Positions 37,403 to 45,928 of a stretch of 64,000 nucleotides of DNA are shown here, piece by piece. Where the stretch lies: positions 527,501 through 591,500 of the forward strand of contig NZ_CP022260.1 in assembly GCF_003119195.2 (NCBI RefSeq), written 5' to 3'. The notes under the pieces are model-generated. The model was not told the DNA's origin. It made no database searches and saw only the letters and a program-made list of their open reading frames with translations. The stretch comes from Azospirillum baldaniorum. Its GTDB lineage: Bacteria > Pseudomonadota > Alphaproteobacteria > Azospirillales > Azospirillaceae. Both the position numbers and the translations under genes were made by a program. Position 1 is the stretch's first letter. Every line of letters starts with the position of its first letter.

Positions 37403-37519
37403 CCCTCTCCCCTCCGGGGAGAGGGGGCCCAGAGGGCCGGTGAGGGGGTTGCGCTTGTGCCGGACATACCCAGACGCGCAACCCCCTCACCCTAACCCTC
37501 TCCCCAGAGGGGAGAGGGG
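37403..37519. repeat. Large intergenic inverted repeat of CCCTCACC/CCCTCTCCCC type
   Basis: Arms GGTGAGGGGGTTGCGC (37439-37454) and its complement (37476-37491) are perfect over 16 bp. They are flanked on both sides by further palindromes: CCCTCTCCCC...GGGGAGAGGG (about 37403-37426) and CCCTCTCCCC-AGA-GGGGAGAGGG (37496-37518). This kind of element is scattered between genes in many GC-rich genomes. It ends 14 bases before the stop of the M20D gene and may act as its terminator. The rest of 37230-37532 shows no gene. Confidence 0.75.
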
Positions 37520-37532
37520 ATATCGCTTGCCA

Positions 37533-38705
37533 TCACGCCGCGCGCGGCAGCACCGTTTCGGCCAGCCGCACCCAATAGCTGAGGCCGATGGGCAGGACCG
37601 CGTCGTTGAAGTCGTAATGCGGGCTGTGCAGGTTGCGCCCGCCGTCCGACGGGCCGGCGCCGACCCAGACGTAGCAGCCGGGCCGCTGCTGCAGCATGAA
37701 GGCAAAATCCTCCGCCCCCATGCTGGGCATCGGGTCCAGGTCCAGCCCCGATTCGCCGACGACTCCGGCGGCGGCGCGGCGGGCCAGCTCGGTTGCCCCG
37801 GCCTCGTTCACCGTGGAGGGGTAGCGGCGCTCGTAGCGCATCTCCGCCTCGACCCCGAAGCCGCTAGCGATGGCCTTGGCCAGCTCGCCCATGCGCCGCT
37901 CCACCATGTCCTGCACCTCCTTGCGGAAGGTGCGGGTGGTTCCACGCAGGACGGCGGTGGCCGGAAGGACATTCCACGTATCGCCCGCGTGGAACTGCGT
38001 GACGCTGACCACGGCGGAATCGACCGGATGCACGCTGCGGCTGGCGATGGTCTGCCAGGCGTTGACGATCTGGGTGCCGGCCAGGATCGTGTCGGTGCCC
38101 AGATGCGGCATGGCGGCGTGGGTGCCCTTGCCGGTCAGGGTCAGTTCGAAGATGTCGTAGGCGGCCATGATCGGGCCGGGGCGCAGCGCGATCTTGCCAA
38201 CCTCCAGCCCCGGCCAGTTGTGCATGCCGTAGACTTGCTCGACGGGGAATTTCTCGAACAGCCCGTCCTCGACCATCACGCGCCCGCCGCCTTCGTTCTC
38301 CTCCGCGGGCTGGAAGACGAAGGCGATGGTGCCCTGGAAGTTCGGATGCGCCGACAGGTGGCGCGCCGCGCCCAGCAGCATCGCGGTATGCCCGTCATGC
38401 CCGCAGGCGTGCATGCGTCCCGGATTGCGGGAGGCGTGGGGCAGGTTGGTTTGCTCGTGGATGTGCAGGGCATCCATGTCGGCGCGGAAGGCGACCGCCG
38501 GTCCCTCGCCGTTGCGCAGCACGCCGACCACGCCGGTCTTGGCGAGGCCGCGGTGAACCTCCAGCCCGAAGGAGGCCAGCTTTTCCGCCACGAATTCGCT
38601 GGTCCGCTCCTCCTCGAAGGCCGTTTCCGGGTGGGCGTGCAGGTCGCGCCGCCACGCGGTCATGTCGGCCGTCAGCGCCTCCGTCCCGTCGATCGTCCTC
38701 ACCAT
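37533..38705 (-). CDS. M20D-family amidohydrolase (hippurate/N-acyl-amino-acid hydrolase type)
   Basis: This 390-residue zinc enzyme cleaves N-acyl or N-aroyl amino acids. It carries RRDLHAHPETAFEE near residue 19 and FRADMDALHIHE near 72. The metal-binding motifs are GRMHACGHDGHTAMLLGAA near 98 and PAEENEGGGRVMVEDGLF near 133, with the last metal ligand in MGAEDFAFMLQ near 340. The ATG at 38705 has AGGGAC upstream. It is separated from the FAD oxidase gene by an inverted repeat, yet on the same strand, and may belong functionally to the catabolic block. It is divergent from a TetR gene. Confidence 0.85.
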   Translation of the reverse strand: MVRTIDGTEALTADMTAWRRDLHAHPETAFEEERTSEFVAEKLASFGLEVHRGLAKTGVVGVLRNGEGPAVAFRADMDALHIHEQTNLPHASRNPGRMHACGHDGHTAMLLGAARHLSAHPNFQGTIAFVFQPAEENEGGGRVMVEDGLFEKFPVEQVYGMHNWPGLEVGKIALRPGPIMAAYDIFELTLTGKGTHAAMPHLGTDTILAGTQIVNAWQTIASRSVHPVDSAVVSVTQFHAGDTWNVLPATAVLRGTTRTFRKEVQDMVERRMGELAKAIASGFGVEAEMRYERRYPSTVNEAGATELARRAAAGVVGESGLDLDPMPSMGAEDFAFMLQQRPGCYVWVGAGPSDGGRNLHSPHYDFNDAVLPIGLSYWVRLAETVLPRAA

Positions 38706-38836
38706 GTCCCTGGTTCCCTGTGTTTCATGAGTGTGTGCGAATGATCTTGCCCAAAAAAGCACCCGTCGTGCAAAGCGCACGGCGATGCGGTGCCGTCACA
38801 TCACCCTTGCAGCGCGGACCGGTTCCGTGCAGGATG

Positions 38837-38854
38837 TGAGTGAACGTTCACTCA
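38837..38854. promoter_or_regulatory. 18-bp perfect palindrome, TetR operator
   Basis: TGAGTGAACGTTCACTCA reads the same on both strands and lies 26 bases upstream of the TetR start. TGAACGTTCA cores of this form are typical binding sites of TetR regulators that control lipid and efflux genes. It very probably serves autoregulation of the TetR-aas unit. Confidence 0.8.
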
Positions 38855-38880
38855 TAACGAACGCCACGAACGGAAGCGCC

Positions 38881-39474
38881 ATGTCCAAAGATGCCCGCAG
38901 CGACGCACGCAACAAGGTCCGGGACGCCGCCATCGCGCTGTTCGCCCAGAAGGGGGTGAAGGCGACCACCATCAAGGACATCGCCCGCGCCGCCGGGGTG
39001 TCGGAGGGGGCGCTGTACCGCCATTGGGCGAGCAAGGAGGAGCTTGCCGCCGCCCTGTTCGCCGACGAATACACCGCCCTGTCGCACAGCCTGCGCGAGG
39101 CGGCGGGGAGCGGTCCGGCGCCGCAGCGGCTGCGCCGGGTCATCGCCTGGGCCTTCGGGCTGGTCGAGGCGGCGCCGGACCGCGCGCGCTTCCTCCTGCT
39201 GTCGCAGCACGACGCGCTGCCGCTGGTGCCCGCCCTGATGAATGACGGGTTGGAGACGCCGGTGGACGCGGTCTGCGCCATCGTCGGCGACGGCATCGCG
39301 GAAGGGAGCATCGTCGACGCCGACCGCGAGGCGCTGGCCCACACGGTGATCGGCGCCATTGTCCTCAACATCCAGTCGCACGTTTACGGACGGCAGACGG
39401 CCCCGCTCGGCACGCTGGCCGACACGGTCGCCGACGCGCTGCTGCGCGGCCTGTCCACCGGAAAGGAGACCTGA
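38881..39474 (+). CDS. TetR/AcrR-family transcriptional repressor
   Basis: This 197-residue regulator has an N-terminal TetR helix-turn-helix (VRDAAIALFAQKGVKATTIK followed by DIARAAGVSEGALYRHW, about residues 13-50) and a variable helical ligand domain with WAFGLVEAAPDRARFLLL near 92. The ATG at 38881 is 26 bases behind a perfect palindrome. Its stop is three bases before the start of the aas-like gene, so both are in one operon and the repressor likely senses a fatty acid or acyl-CoA (inference). Confidence 0.9.
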   Translation: MSKDARSDARNKVRDAAIALFAQKGVKATTIKDIARAAGVSEGALYRHWASKEELAAALFADEYTALSHSLREAAGSGPAPQRLRRVIAWAFGLVEAAPDRARFLLLSQHDALPLVPALMNDGLETPVDAVCAIVGDGIAEGSIVDADREALAHTVIGAIVLNIQSHVYGRQTAPLGTLADTVADALLRGLSTGKET

Positions 39475-39477
39475 GCC

Positions 39478-42400
39478 ATGGGCGAACTCGGCCTTCTCGC
39501 GACGCGGCGCTTCCTGCCGCTGTTCGTGACGCAGTTCCTCGGCGCCTTCGGCGACAACGTGCTGCGCGGCGCCATCGCGGTGCTGGCCGTCTATGGCATG
39601 GCCGGAACGGCGGGCGACGGCGCGCTGATCTCGACGCTCGCCGCGGCGGCCTTCACCGTGCCCTTCCTGCTGTTCTCGGCGACCGCCGGGCAACTGGCCG
39701 ACCGCTTCGACCGCACGCTGATCGCCCGCGCCGTGAAGGTGGCGGAGATCGGCCTGATGGCGATTGCCGCCTGGGGCATCATGCGCGCCGACCTCGGCGT
39801 GCTGATCGTCGCGCTGGTCGGCATGGGCGCCCATTCCACCGTCTTCGGGCCGGTCAAGTATGGCCTGCTCCCTGATTTGCTGAAGCCGGAAGAGCTGACC
39901 GCCGGCAACGGTCTGGTGGAGGCCGGGACCTTCGTGGCGATCCTGCTCGGCACCATCGCGGGAGGTTCGCTCGCTCTGGCCCACCCGCTGGCGCTTCCGG
40001 GACTGCTCGGGGCGACGGCGCTGGGCGGGCTGGCGGCGTCGCTGCTGATCCCGCGGGCCGGCAACGCCGACCGGACGGTGCGCGTCGGGCTGAACCCGGT
40101 GTCGGTCACCCTGCGCGTTCTGCGCGCCACCGCGCAGGACCGGGTGTCGATGCTGGCGATCTACGGCATCTCCGTTTTCTGGGGCGTCGGCGCGGTCGTC
40201 ATGGCGCAGTTCCCGGCCATCGCGCGGGAAACGCTGGGTACCGACAGCGAGGGGGCGACCCTGCTGCTGGCGGTCTTCGCCGTGGGCGTGGCGGTCGGCT
40301 CCGTCTATGCCGGGCTGGGGCACCGGGTGCCGTCGCGCTCCGACGCGCGCCGTGCCGCCCTGGCCGGTCTCGTCGCGGCGGTGGCCGGGGCGGCGCTGCC
40401 CTTCCTGACGCCCGACGCGCCGTCGGCGGAGCCGCTGTCGGCGCTGGCGCTGCTGGCCCAGCCCTGGGCGATGCCGCTGCTGGCCGACCTGTTCCTGATC
40501 GCCGCGGCGGGCGGCGCCTTCGCCGTGCCGCTCTACGCGCTGATCCAGCACCGCGCGGCGGCCTCGGCCCGTGCCCGGGTGATCGCGGCGGCCAACGTGG
40601 TCAACGCGCTGTTCATGGTGGTGGGCTCGGGCATCGCGGCGGCCATGCTGGCGCTGGGCGTGACGCCGCTGACCGTCGCCGCCTGGGGCGGGGCAAGCAT
40701 GCTGGCCGCCGTCGTGCTGGCGCTCGCCATTGACGCGGTGGGCCTGGGACGGGCGCTGGCCCGCGCCTTCTTCCGGCTGGCTTTCCGGGTCGAGCTGCGC
40801 GGCGCCGAGCATCTGGAGCGGCTGGAGGGGGCGACCGTCGTCACGCCGAACCACCAGTCCTTCCTGGACGGTGCTCTGCTCGCCGCCTTCCTGCCGGGGA
40901 TGCGCTTCGCCGTGGACAGCTTCATCGCGCAGCAGGCCTGGGCCAAGCCCTTCCTGGCGCTGGCCGACCATGTGACCATCGACCCGACCAAGCCGATGGG
41001 CACGCGCCTGCTCGCCCGCACCTTGGCCGAGGGACACAAGATCTGCATCTTCCCGGAGGGGCGGATCACCGTCACCGGCTCGCTGATGAAGATCAACGGC
41101 GGTCCCGGCATGCTGGCCGACAAAGCGGGCTGCCCCATCGTTCCGGTCTGCATCGAGGGCGCGCAGCGCTCCATGCTGTCGCGGATGCACGGGCGGCTGC
41201 GGCTGGGCCTGTTCCCGCGGATCACCATCACGGTCATGCCGCCGGTCGCCACCCCGGACGTGACGGGTCTGGCCGGCAAGAAGCGGCGGGCGGCGCTGAA
41301 GTCCTGGCTGTCGCGCGTCATGACGGAAACCGTCTTCGCCGCCGGGCAGCGGCCCGACACGCTGGCGCTCGCCCTGCTGGAGGCCGGGCGGAAGACCGGC
41401 CGGGGCAAGGCGGCGGTGCAGGACGGCGACTTCACCACGCTGTCCTACCGCGCCCTGACCGCGCGCTCCCTGGTGCTCGGCCGCATCCTGACCCGCGGCA
41501 CCGAGCCGGGTGAGGCGGTGGGCGTGCTGCTGCCGACCGCCTCGCCGACCGCGGCGGTGTTCTTCGGGCTGGCGGCCCATGGGCGGCCCGCAGCGATGCT
41601 GAACTTCACCGCCGGGGCGGAGGCCATCAAGGCCGCCTGCCGCGCCGCCGGGCTGCGCCGCATCGTCACCTCGGCCCGTTTCGTGGAGATGGGACGGCTC
41701 GGCCCGCTGGTCGAGGCGCTGGCCGCCGAGCACAGCATCGTCTATCTGGAGGACGTGAAGCGCGGGCTGGGCATCGGCGACAAGCTGCGGGCGCTGGCCG
41801 CCTCGGTGGCGCCGGAGCGCTTCCTGCCACAGCAAGGACAGCCGGACGACGTGGCGGCGATCCTCTTCACCTCGGGGTCGGAGGGGCCACCCAAGGGCGT
41901 GGCGCTGACTCACGACAACCTGCTCGCCAACATGGCGCAGGTGGCCTCCGTCGTCGACTTCACGCGGCAGGACGTGGTGTTCAACTGCCTGCCGGTCTTC
42001 CATTCCTTCGGGCTGCTCGGCGGGATGCTGCTGCCGATCCTGAACGGGGTGAAGACGGTGCTCTACCCCAACCCGCGCCACGTCCGGCTGATTCCGGAGC
42101 TGGTCTACCAGACCAACGCCACGGTGCTGTTCGGCACGGACTTCTTCCTGAACGCCTGGGCGCGGGCGGCGGATCCCTACGACTTCCGCTCGCTGCGGCT
42201 GGTCTTCGCCGGGGCCGAGCGGTTGCAGGAGGAGACGCGCCGCACCTACACGGAACGGCTGCGCGTGCATCTGCTGGAGGGCTACGGCACCACCGAGACC
42301 TCCCCGGTGATCGCGGTCAACACGCCGGCCCGCTTCCGCCCCGGCACGGTCGGACAGGCCCTGCCGGGCATCGAGACGGAGCTGCTTCCGGTCCCTGGCG

Positions 42401-42888
42401 TGCCGGTGGGTGGGCGGCTGCGGGTGCGCGGGCCGAACGTGATGAAGGGCTACATGCGCGCCGACAACCCCGGCGTGGTGGAGCCGCCGGAGGACGGCTG
42501 GCACGACACCGGCGACATCGTGGACATCGACGCCGACGGCTTCATCCGCATCGTCGGGCGGGTCAAGCGCTTCGCCAAGGTGGCCGGCGAGATGGTCCCG
42601 CTGGGGCTGGTCGAGGAACTGGCGCTCCAGGCCGCGCCCGACGCCGCCCACGCCGCGGTCGCCCTGCCGGACGCCCGGCGCGGCGAGCGGATCGTCCTGG
42701 TCACCTCGGGCACTGGTCCGACCCGCGATGCGCTGGCGGCGGCGGCCAAGGCCAAGGGCGCGCCGGAGATCGCCATTCCCCGCGACGTGCTGCGGGTGGA
42801 GACGATTCCCCTGCTCGGCACCGGCAAGACCGACTATCCGGCCGTCAGCCGGCTGGCCGCCGAGATTCTGGCGAGCGAGACGGCCTGA
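39478..42888 (+). CDS. aas: Three-domain fusion: MFS lysophospholipid flippase, PlsC acyltransferase, acyl-ACP/CoA synthetase (LplT-Aas)
   Basis: This 1136-residue membrane protein fuses three activities. Residues about 5-410 form an LplT-like MFS transporter with 10-12 helices (RRFLPLFVTQFLGAFGDNVL at the start). Residues about 430-615 are a PlsC-type 1-acyltransferase with the NHQSFLDGALL box near 457 and FPEGRITVTG near 525. Residues about 640-1130 are an AMP-forming acyl ligase with LFTSGSEGPPKGVALTHDN near 796 and EGYGTTETSPVIAVN near 937. In E. coli LplT and Aas are separate and together re-import lysophosphatidylethanolamine and re-acylate it. AAGGAGACC precedes the ATG. It is co-transcribed with the TetR gene. 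Confidence 0.9.
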   Translation: MGELGLLATRRFLPLFVTQFLGAFGDNVLRGAIAVLAVYGMAGTAGDGALISTLAAAAFTVPFLLFSATAGQLADRFDRTLIARAVKVAEIGLMAIAAWGIMRADLGVLIVALVGMGAHSTVFGPVKYGLLPDLLKPEELTAGNGLVEAGTFVAILLGTIAGGSLALAHPLALPGLLGATALGGLAASLLIPRAGNADRTVRVGLNPVSVTLRVLRATAQDRVSMLAIYGISVFWGVGAVVMAQFPAIARETLGTDSEGATLLLAVFAVGVAVGSVYAGLGHRVPSRSDARRAALAGLVAAVAGAALPFLTPDAPSAEPLSALALLAQPWAMPLLADLFLIAAAGGAFAVPLYALIQHRAAASARARVIAAANVVNALFMVVGSGIAAAMLALGVTPLTVAAWGGASMLAAVVLALAIDAVGLGRALARAFFRLAFRVELRGAEHLERLEGATVVTPNHQSFLDGALLAAFLPGMRFAVDSFIAQQAWAKPFLALADHVTIDPTKPMGTRLLARTLAEGHKICIFPEGRITVTGSLMKINGGPGMLADKAGCPIVPVCIEGAQRSMLSRMHGRLRLGLFPRITITVMPPVATPDVTGLAGKKRRAALKSWLSRVMTETVFAAGQRPDTLALALLEAGRKTGRGKAAVQDGDFTTLSYRALTARSLVLGRILTRGTEPGEAVGVLLPTASPTAAVFFGLAAHGRPAAMLNFTAGAEAIKAACRAAGLRRIVTSARFVEMGRLGPLVEALAAEHSIVYLEDVKRGLGIGDKLRALAASVAPERFLPQQGQPDDVAAILFTSGSEGPPKGVALTHDNLLANMAQVASVVDFTRQDVVFNCLPVFHSFGLLGGMLLPILNGVKTVLYPNPRHVRLIPELVYQTNATVLFGTDFFLNAWARAADPYDFRSLRLVFAGAERLQEETRRTYTERLRVHLLEGYGTTETSPVIAVNTPARFRPGTVGQALPGIETELLPVPGVPVGGRLRVRGPNVMKGYMRADNPGVVEPPEDGWHDTGDIVDIDADGFIRIVGRVKRFAKVAGEMVPLGLVEELALQAAPDAAHAAVALPDARRGERIVLVTSGTGPTRDALAAAAKAKGAPEIAIPRDVLRVETIPLLGTGKTDYPAVSRLAAEILASETA

Positions 42889-42900
42889 CGACCGGCGGGG

Positions 42901-43494
42901 TCAGGGGTGGCAGGCGACGTGCAGCCCCTTGCCCACCGGGAAGATGGTGGAGCCGAAGCCGGGCAGGGCGTCCACCGCCGCGATGTAGCCGGCGATCTCC
43001 TGCGGATGGGACAGGGCGTTGTCGGCCAGCAGCAGGCAATCCGGCTCCAGCTTCGGCAGCAGAAGGCGAAGCTGCTCCGGGGCGCTCCAGCGGTCGGCGT
43101 CGAAGAACACGCAGTCGAAGGGGCCGTCCAGCCCGGCCACCGTCTCCGTCGCGTCGCCGACCAGCAGGTTGACGCGGCTGGCCAGCCCGGCGCGCTCCAG
43201 GTTGGTGGCGGCCTGCGCGCTCTTGCCCGGATCGCGCTCGATGCTGGTCAGCGGTTCCGAGGCGCCGATGGCCTGCAACGCCGCGGCGAGCCACAGGGTG
43301 CTGACGCCGTTGGAGGTGCCGATCTCCAGCACCCGGCGGCGGCGCCCGCTGCGCACCAGGATGTGAAGAAGCTCAGCCGTCTCGCGCTCAAGATTCAGCA
43401 TTTTGCGGGCACGGTCGCCCTCGCGCGCGTCGTTGTCGCGCCCATAGTTCTCAAGATCGCGGAGCACGCGGTCGACGGCGTCATCCAGCAGCAT
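42901..43494 (-). CDS. SAM-dependent O-methyltransferase (class I)
   Basis: This 197-residue methyltransferase resembles the catechol/caffeoyl-CoA O-methyltransferase group (Methyltransf_24/3). It has RRVLEIGTSNGVSTLWLAAA near residue 52 as SAM motif I, LTSIERDPGKSAQAATNLER near 80, and DCVFFDADRWSAPEQLRLLL near 125. The C-terminal PVGKGLHVACHP resembles that of such enzymes. The ATG at 43494 is preferred over a TTG 63 bases upstream. The acceptor is unknown. It is convergent with aas, 12 bases apart. Confidence 0.82.
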   Translation of the reverse strand: MLLDDAVDRVLRDLENYGRDNDAREGDRARKMLNLERETAELLHILVRSGRRRRVLEIGTSNGVSTLWLAAALQAIGASEPLTSIERDPGKSAQAATNLERAGLASRVNLLVGDATETVAGLDGPFDCVFFDADRWSAPEQLRLLLPKLEPDCLLLADNALSHPQEIAGYIAAVDALPGFGSTIFPVGKGLHVACHP

Positions 43495-43575
43495 GATGTT
43501 GGTCCCGGTGGCGGAGAGTGGGACAAGACCCTGCGCCGATTGTGGCCGTGCGGTCAAGAGAGCGCGGTCAATGGA

Positions 43576-43609
43576 AAGCCCCCTCCCGCCGGGAGGCAGG
43601 AGGGGGCTT
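43576..43609 (-). terminator. Hairpin terminator after the DUF533 gene
   Basis: AAGCCCCCTCC (43576-43586) pairs with GGAGGGGGCTT (43599-43609). On the minus strand it lies 14 bases after the DUF533 stop and is followed by TCCATTG. Confidence 0.7.
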
Positions 43610-43623
43610 CACGGTTGGAGCGG

Positions 43624-44445
43624 TCACGCCGCTTGGTTGAGCTGCTCGGCGCGTTGCGGGGCGATCTTCAAGCGGGTGGCGAGGTAGGTGAGATAGGCGC
43701 GTTCCGCCTCATGCTCGCGGTCCACCGCCATCAGCGAGGCCAGATAGACCTGCTCCGCCATGTCCGGATCGGTGACGGAGCGGACCAGCGAGTCGAGCGA
43801 CTGCGGCTGGGACAGTTCCTGCTCCACGATTCGCCGCTCCTCCGGGCCGCCGCCGGCCTCGTCCAGGGCGGACATGATGCGCTGGCGCTCAGCCGCCGAA
43901 ATCTCGCCGTCGGCGTTGGCGGCGGCGATCATGGCGCGGATCAGCAGCAGGGCGTGCTGGTCCTCCATGGCGAGTTCCGGGAAGGCACCCTCGCCCGATC
44001 CCGACGGGGCGGCGTCGGGCAGGGGAGCGGTGCGCTGCTGGAAGACCTGGGACAGCCGTTCGCCCAGCGATCCGCCGCCGGAAGCGCCGGCCCCGCCGAG
44101 GATGCCGCCGAGGATGCCCCCCGGCGTGTTGCCCGAACCGGACGGCGGCGCCCCCCACGGGCTGGTCCCCGGCTGCCCGGAGCGGGCGGGGGCTTGTCCG
44201 GAGGAGGGCTGCCCCGACGGAGGCATATTCTGCTGCCGCTCCTGATAGGCGCGGTAGGCGAGGTAGGCCAGCGCGCCCAGCCCGGCCATGGGGCCGACGC
44301 CCATGCCGCTGCGGGCGTGCATCGCCGATCCTGAGCCCATCCCTGACCGGTTCAGGATCGACCCCAGATCCTGCGGGCTCCTGCGGCTGTGCCCTCCCAT
44401 GCCGGTCGCCAGAAGGGTGCCGAGGATGTTCTGAAGATTCGCCAT
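43624..44445 (-). CDS. DUF533 (YebE-like, TerB-fold) protein
   Basis: This 273-residue protein has the DUF533 N-terminus (NLQNILGTLLATGMGG...). Next are a short hydrophobic GlyAla-rich segment near residue 50 (GLGALAYLAYRAYQERQQ), a Pro/Gly/Ser-rich linker (75-150), and a C-terminal TerB-like helical domain (IRAMIAAANADGEISAAERQ near 168). E. coli YebE is an envelope-stress inner-membrane protein of this family; the function is not known. GGAGAGAGG stands before the ATG. The gene has its own terminator and appears monocistronic. Confidence 0.83.
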   Translation of the reverse strand: MANLQNILGTLLATGMGGHSRRSPQDLGSILNRSGMGSGSAMHARSGMGVGPMAGLGALAYLAYRAYQERQQNMPPSGQPSSGQAPARSGQPGTSPWGAPPSGSGNTPGGILGGILGGAGASGGGSLGERLSQVFQQRTAPLPDAAPSGSGEGAFPELAMEDQHALLLIRAMIAAANADGEISAAERQRIMSALDEAGGGPEERRIVEQELSQPQSLDSLVRSVTDPDMAEQVYLASLMAVDREHEAERAYLTYLATRLKIAPQRAEQLNQAA

Positions 44446-44713
44446 GACGCGCCTCTCTCCTAATCGGTGTCTGTGTCGATGCAGCTTCGCGCCTCATCAA
44501 CAGACGAAAGGGATTGGCGTCACGGCACAGCTATCGGTGCCAATGATGGGCCTGACCAGCCGATCCCTCTTCTATGACGGCTTCTATGCCGGAGGTGGAG
44601 TGGCTTTCGAACAGGCTGTGCAGGACACTGACTTCCGCTATCGTGGCGCGCATCAGAGCGCAGCAAGCGCCAACGCCCGCCGGTCGGCGGGTGGCATTTT
44701 GGAGGAGACGCCC

Positions 44714-44908
44714 ATGACCTTCGACCGGCACGCGGAACCGCCTCCGCCGGATGTGTCGCCGACACCGTTCGTTCCGCCGCCGGCCCCGGCCTGCGGGTCG
44801 CTGTGGAACGACTATCTTCACCGGCTGCTGGGCACGGCACACGGCTGCGTCGCCGCGAACGACGACGAGTCCGATCCGGAGCCCGCCTGCTGCTGCGCCG
44901 CCGGATGA
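44714..44908 (+). CDS. Small proline-rich protein with cysteine-rich C-terminus
   Basis: I do not recognise this 64-residue protein. The first half is proline-rich (PPPPDVSPTPFVPPPAPACG), the middle has WNDYLHRLLGTAHGC, and it ends DPEPACCCAAG. The ATG at 44714 has a strong GGAGGAGA ribosome-binding site eight bases upstream, which is the main reason to call it. The C-terminal cysteine run might bind metal or a lipid. The 268 bases upstream (44446-44713) show nothing else. Confidence 0.5.
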   Translation: MTFDRHAEPPPPDVSPTPFVPPPAPACGSLWNDYLHRLLGTAHGCVAANDDESDPEPACCCAAG

Positions 44909-44959
44909 TGCCGTGAAATCGTGCCCCTGAAATCGTGATTGGGAGCGGCCGGGCGCCCG

Positions 44960-45649
44960 TCAGCGGGCTCCCGCCGCCTCGATGATCACCGCCGCCACCG
45001 CGTCGGGCCGGGAGGCGTGCGGGATGTGGCTGGCCCCGACCTCCACCGTCCGCGCGCCGATGCGCTCGGCGGTCGCCCGCAGGAAGGCCGGGGGAAGCAT
45101 CCGGTCCTCGCTGGCGACGATGTACCAGGACGGCTTGTGCTCCCACGCCGCGGCGGTCACCCGCGTGCGGAAGCAGCCGGCATGGACCGGCCCCTGCGTC
45201 GCGGCCAGCAGCGCCGCCTCCGCCGCCGGCACATCCTGGGCGAAGTTCGCCGCCAGACTTTCCGCCGACAAATGCAGATAGCCCGCACGGTCCATCGACA
45301 CGCTGGACAGGCCGGGCGAGGGCGGGAAGGGCTTCAGCGTGTCGTTCGGCGACTGGCCGACTCCCGGCGCGAAGGCCGCCACATAGACCAGCGCCTTCAC
45401 CTTGTCCTGATTCCCGATCTGGGTGATCACCGCCCCGCCCCAGGAATGGCCGACTAGCACCACCGGTCCCTTGGCGCGGTCGATGGCGCGCTGGACATGG
45501 GCAACGTCCTCGTCCAGCGAGGTCAGCGGATTCTGCACGGCGATCGCCTCCAGCCCCTGGGCCTGGAGCAGGGGGATCACGCGGCTCCAGGCGGAGCCGT
45601 CCGCGAAGGCGCCGTGGACGAGGATGACGGAAGTGGCGACCGGGTCCAT
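44960..45649 (-). CDS. Alpha/beta hydrolase
   Basis: This 229-residue alpha/beta hydrolase has the oxyanion region VILVHGAFADGSAWSRVIPL near residue 8, the nucleophile elbow VGHSWGGAVITQIGN near 65, and the catalytic histidine in ASHIPHASRPDAV near 207. The acid is probably in ASEDRMLPPAF near 178. It is close to the EstC/salicylate-esterase-like group of small hydrolases often annotated as hypothetical esterases. No signal peptide is seen, so it is cytoplasmic. The substrate is not evident. It stands alone on the minus strand. Confidence 0.85.
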   Translation of the reverse strand: MDPVATSVILVHGAFADGSAWSRVIPLLQAQGLEAIAVQNPLTSLDEDVAHVQRAIDRAKGPVVLVGHSWGGAVITQIGNQDKVKALVYVAAFAPGVGQSPNDTLKPFPPSPGLSSVSMDRAGYLHLSAESLAANFAQDVPAAEAALLAATQGPVHAGCFRTRVTAAAWEHKPSWYIVASEDRMLPPAFLRATAERIGARTVEVGASHIPHASRPDAVAAVIIEAAGAR

Positions 45650-45813
45650 GGACCGATTCCCGTGACAGTGACCGACCCTATCCTCTGAGCACGCCCGCGC
45701 CCGCCTGTCCAGCGCGGAGGCTGCCCTTTTCCTCCCTGCGGAAAAGCCGCCCGGACTCCGGGGTCAAAGGATGTCTTGCTGCGGAGCGGGATGAAAATTT
45801 CGCAAAATCGCCC

Positions 45814-45842
45814 TTGAAGCTAAGATTGTTCTGGGATACGGT
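45814..45842 (+). promoter_or_regulatory. Candidate promoter upstream of the 117-residue gene
   Basis: TTGAAG (45814-45819), 17 bases, TACGGT (45837-45842); an 8-bp palindrome GGTATACC overlaps the -10 (45840-45847). It lies about 85 bases before the ATG at 45929. The rest of 45650-45928 shows no gene. Confidence 0.35.
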
Positions 45843-45928
45843 ATACCAACAGGGAGGCGGGGCGATTGTCCGCCCCGTCCGCCAAGCCAGTCCGTCCGTA
45901 TCGCCAGCCCGAGCCCTTGAGGTGAGCC

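Noticed and set aside
30176-38705. Complete cysteine-from-thiazoline (atc) pathway
   Set aside because: The amidohydrolase is of the M20D hippurate-hydrolase type and not of the carbamoylase type expected for N-carbamoylcysteine, so only family resemblance is claimed.
38848-42651. Minus-strand ORF of 1267 codons opposite aas
   Set aside because: The opposite strand holds an intact three-domain protein with all motifs; the antisense frame is rich in Arg, Gln, His and Gly and has no recognisable domain.
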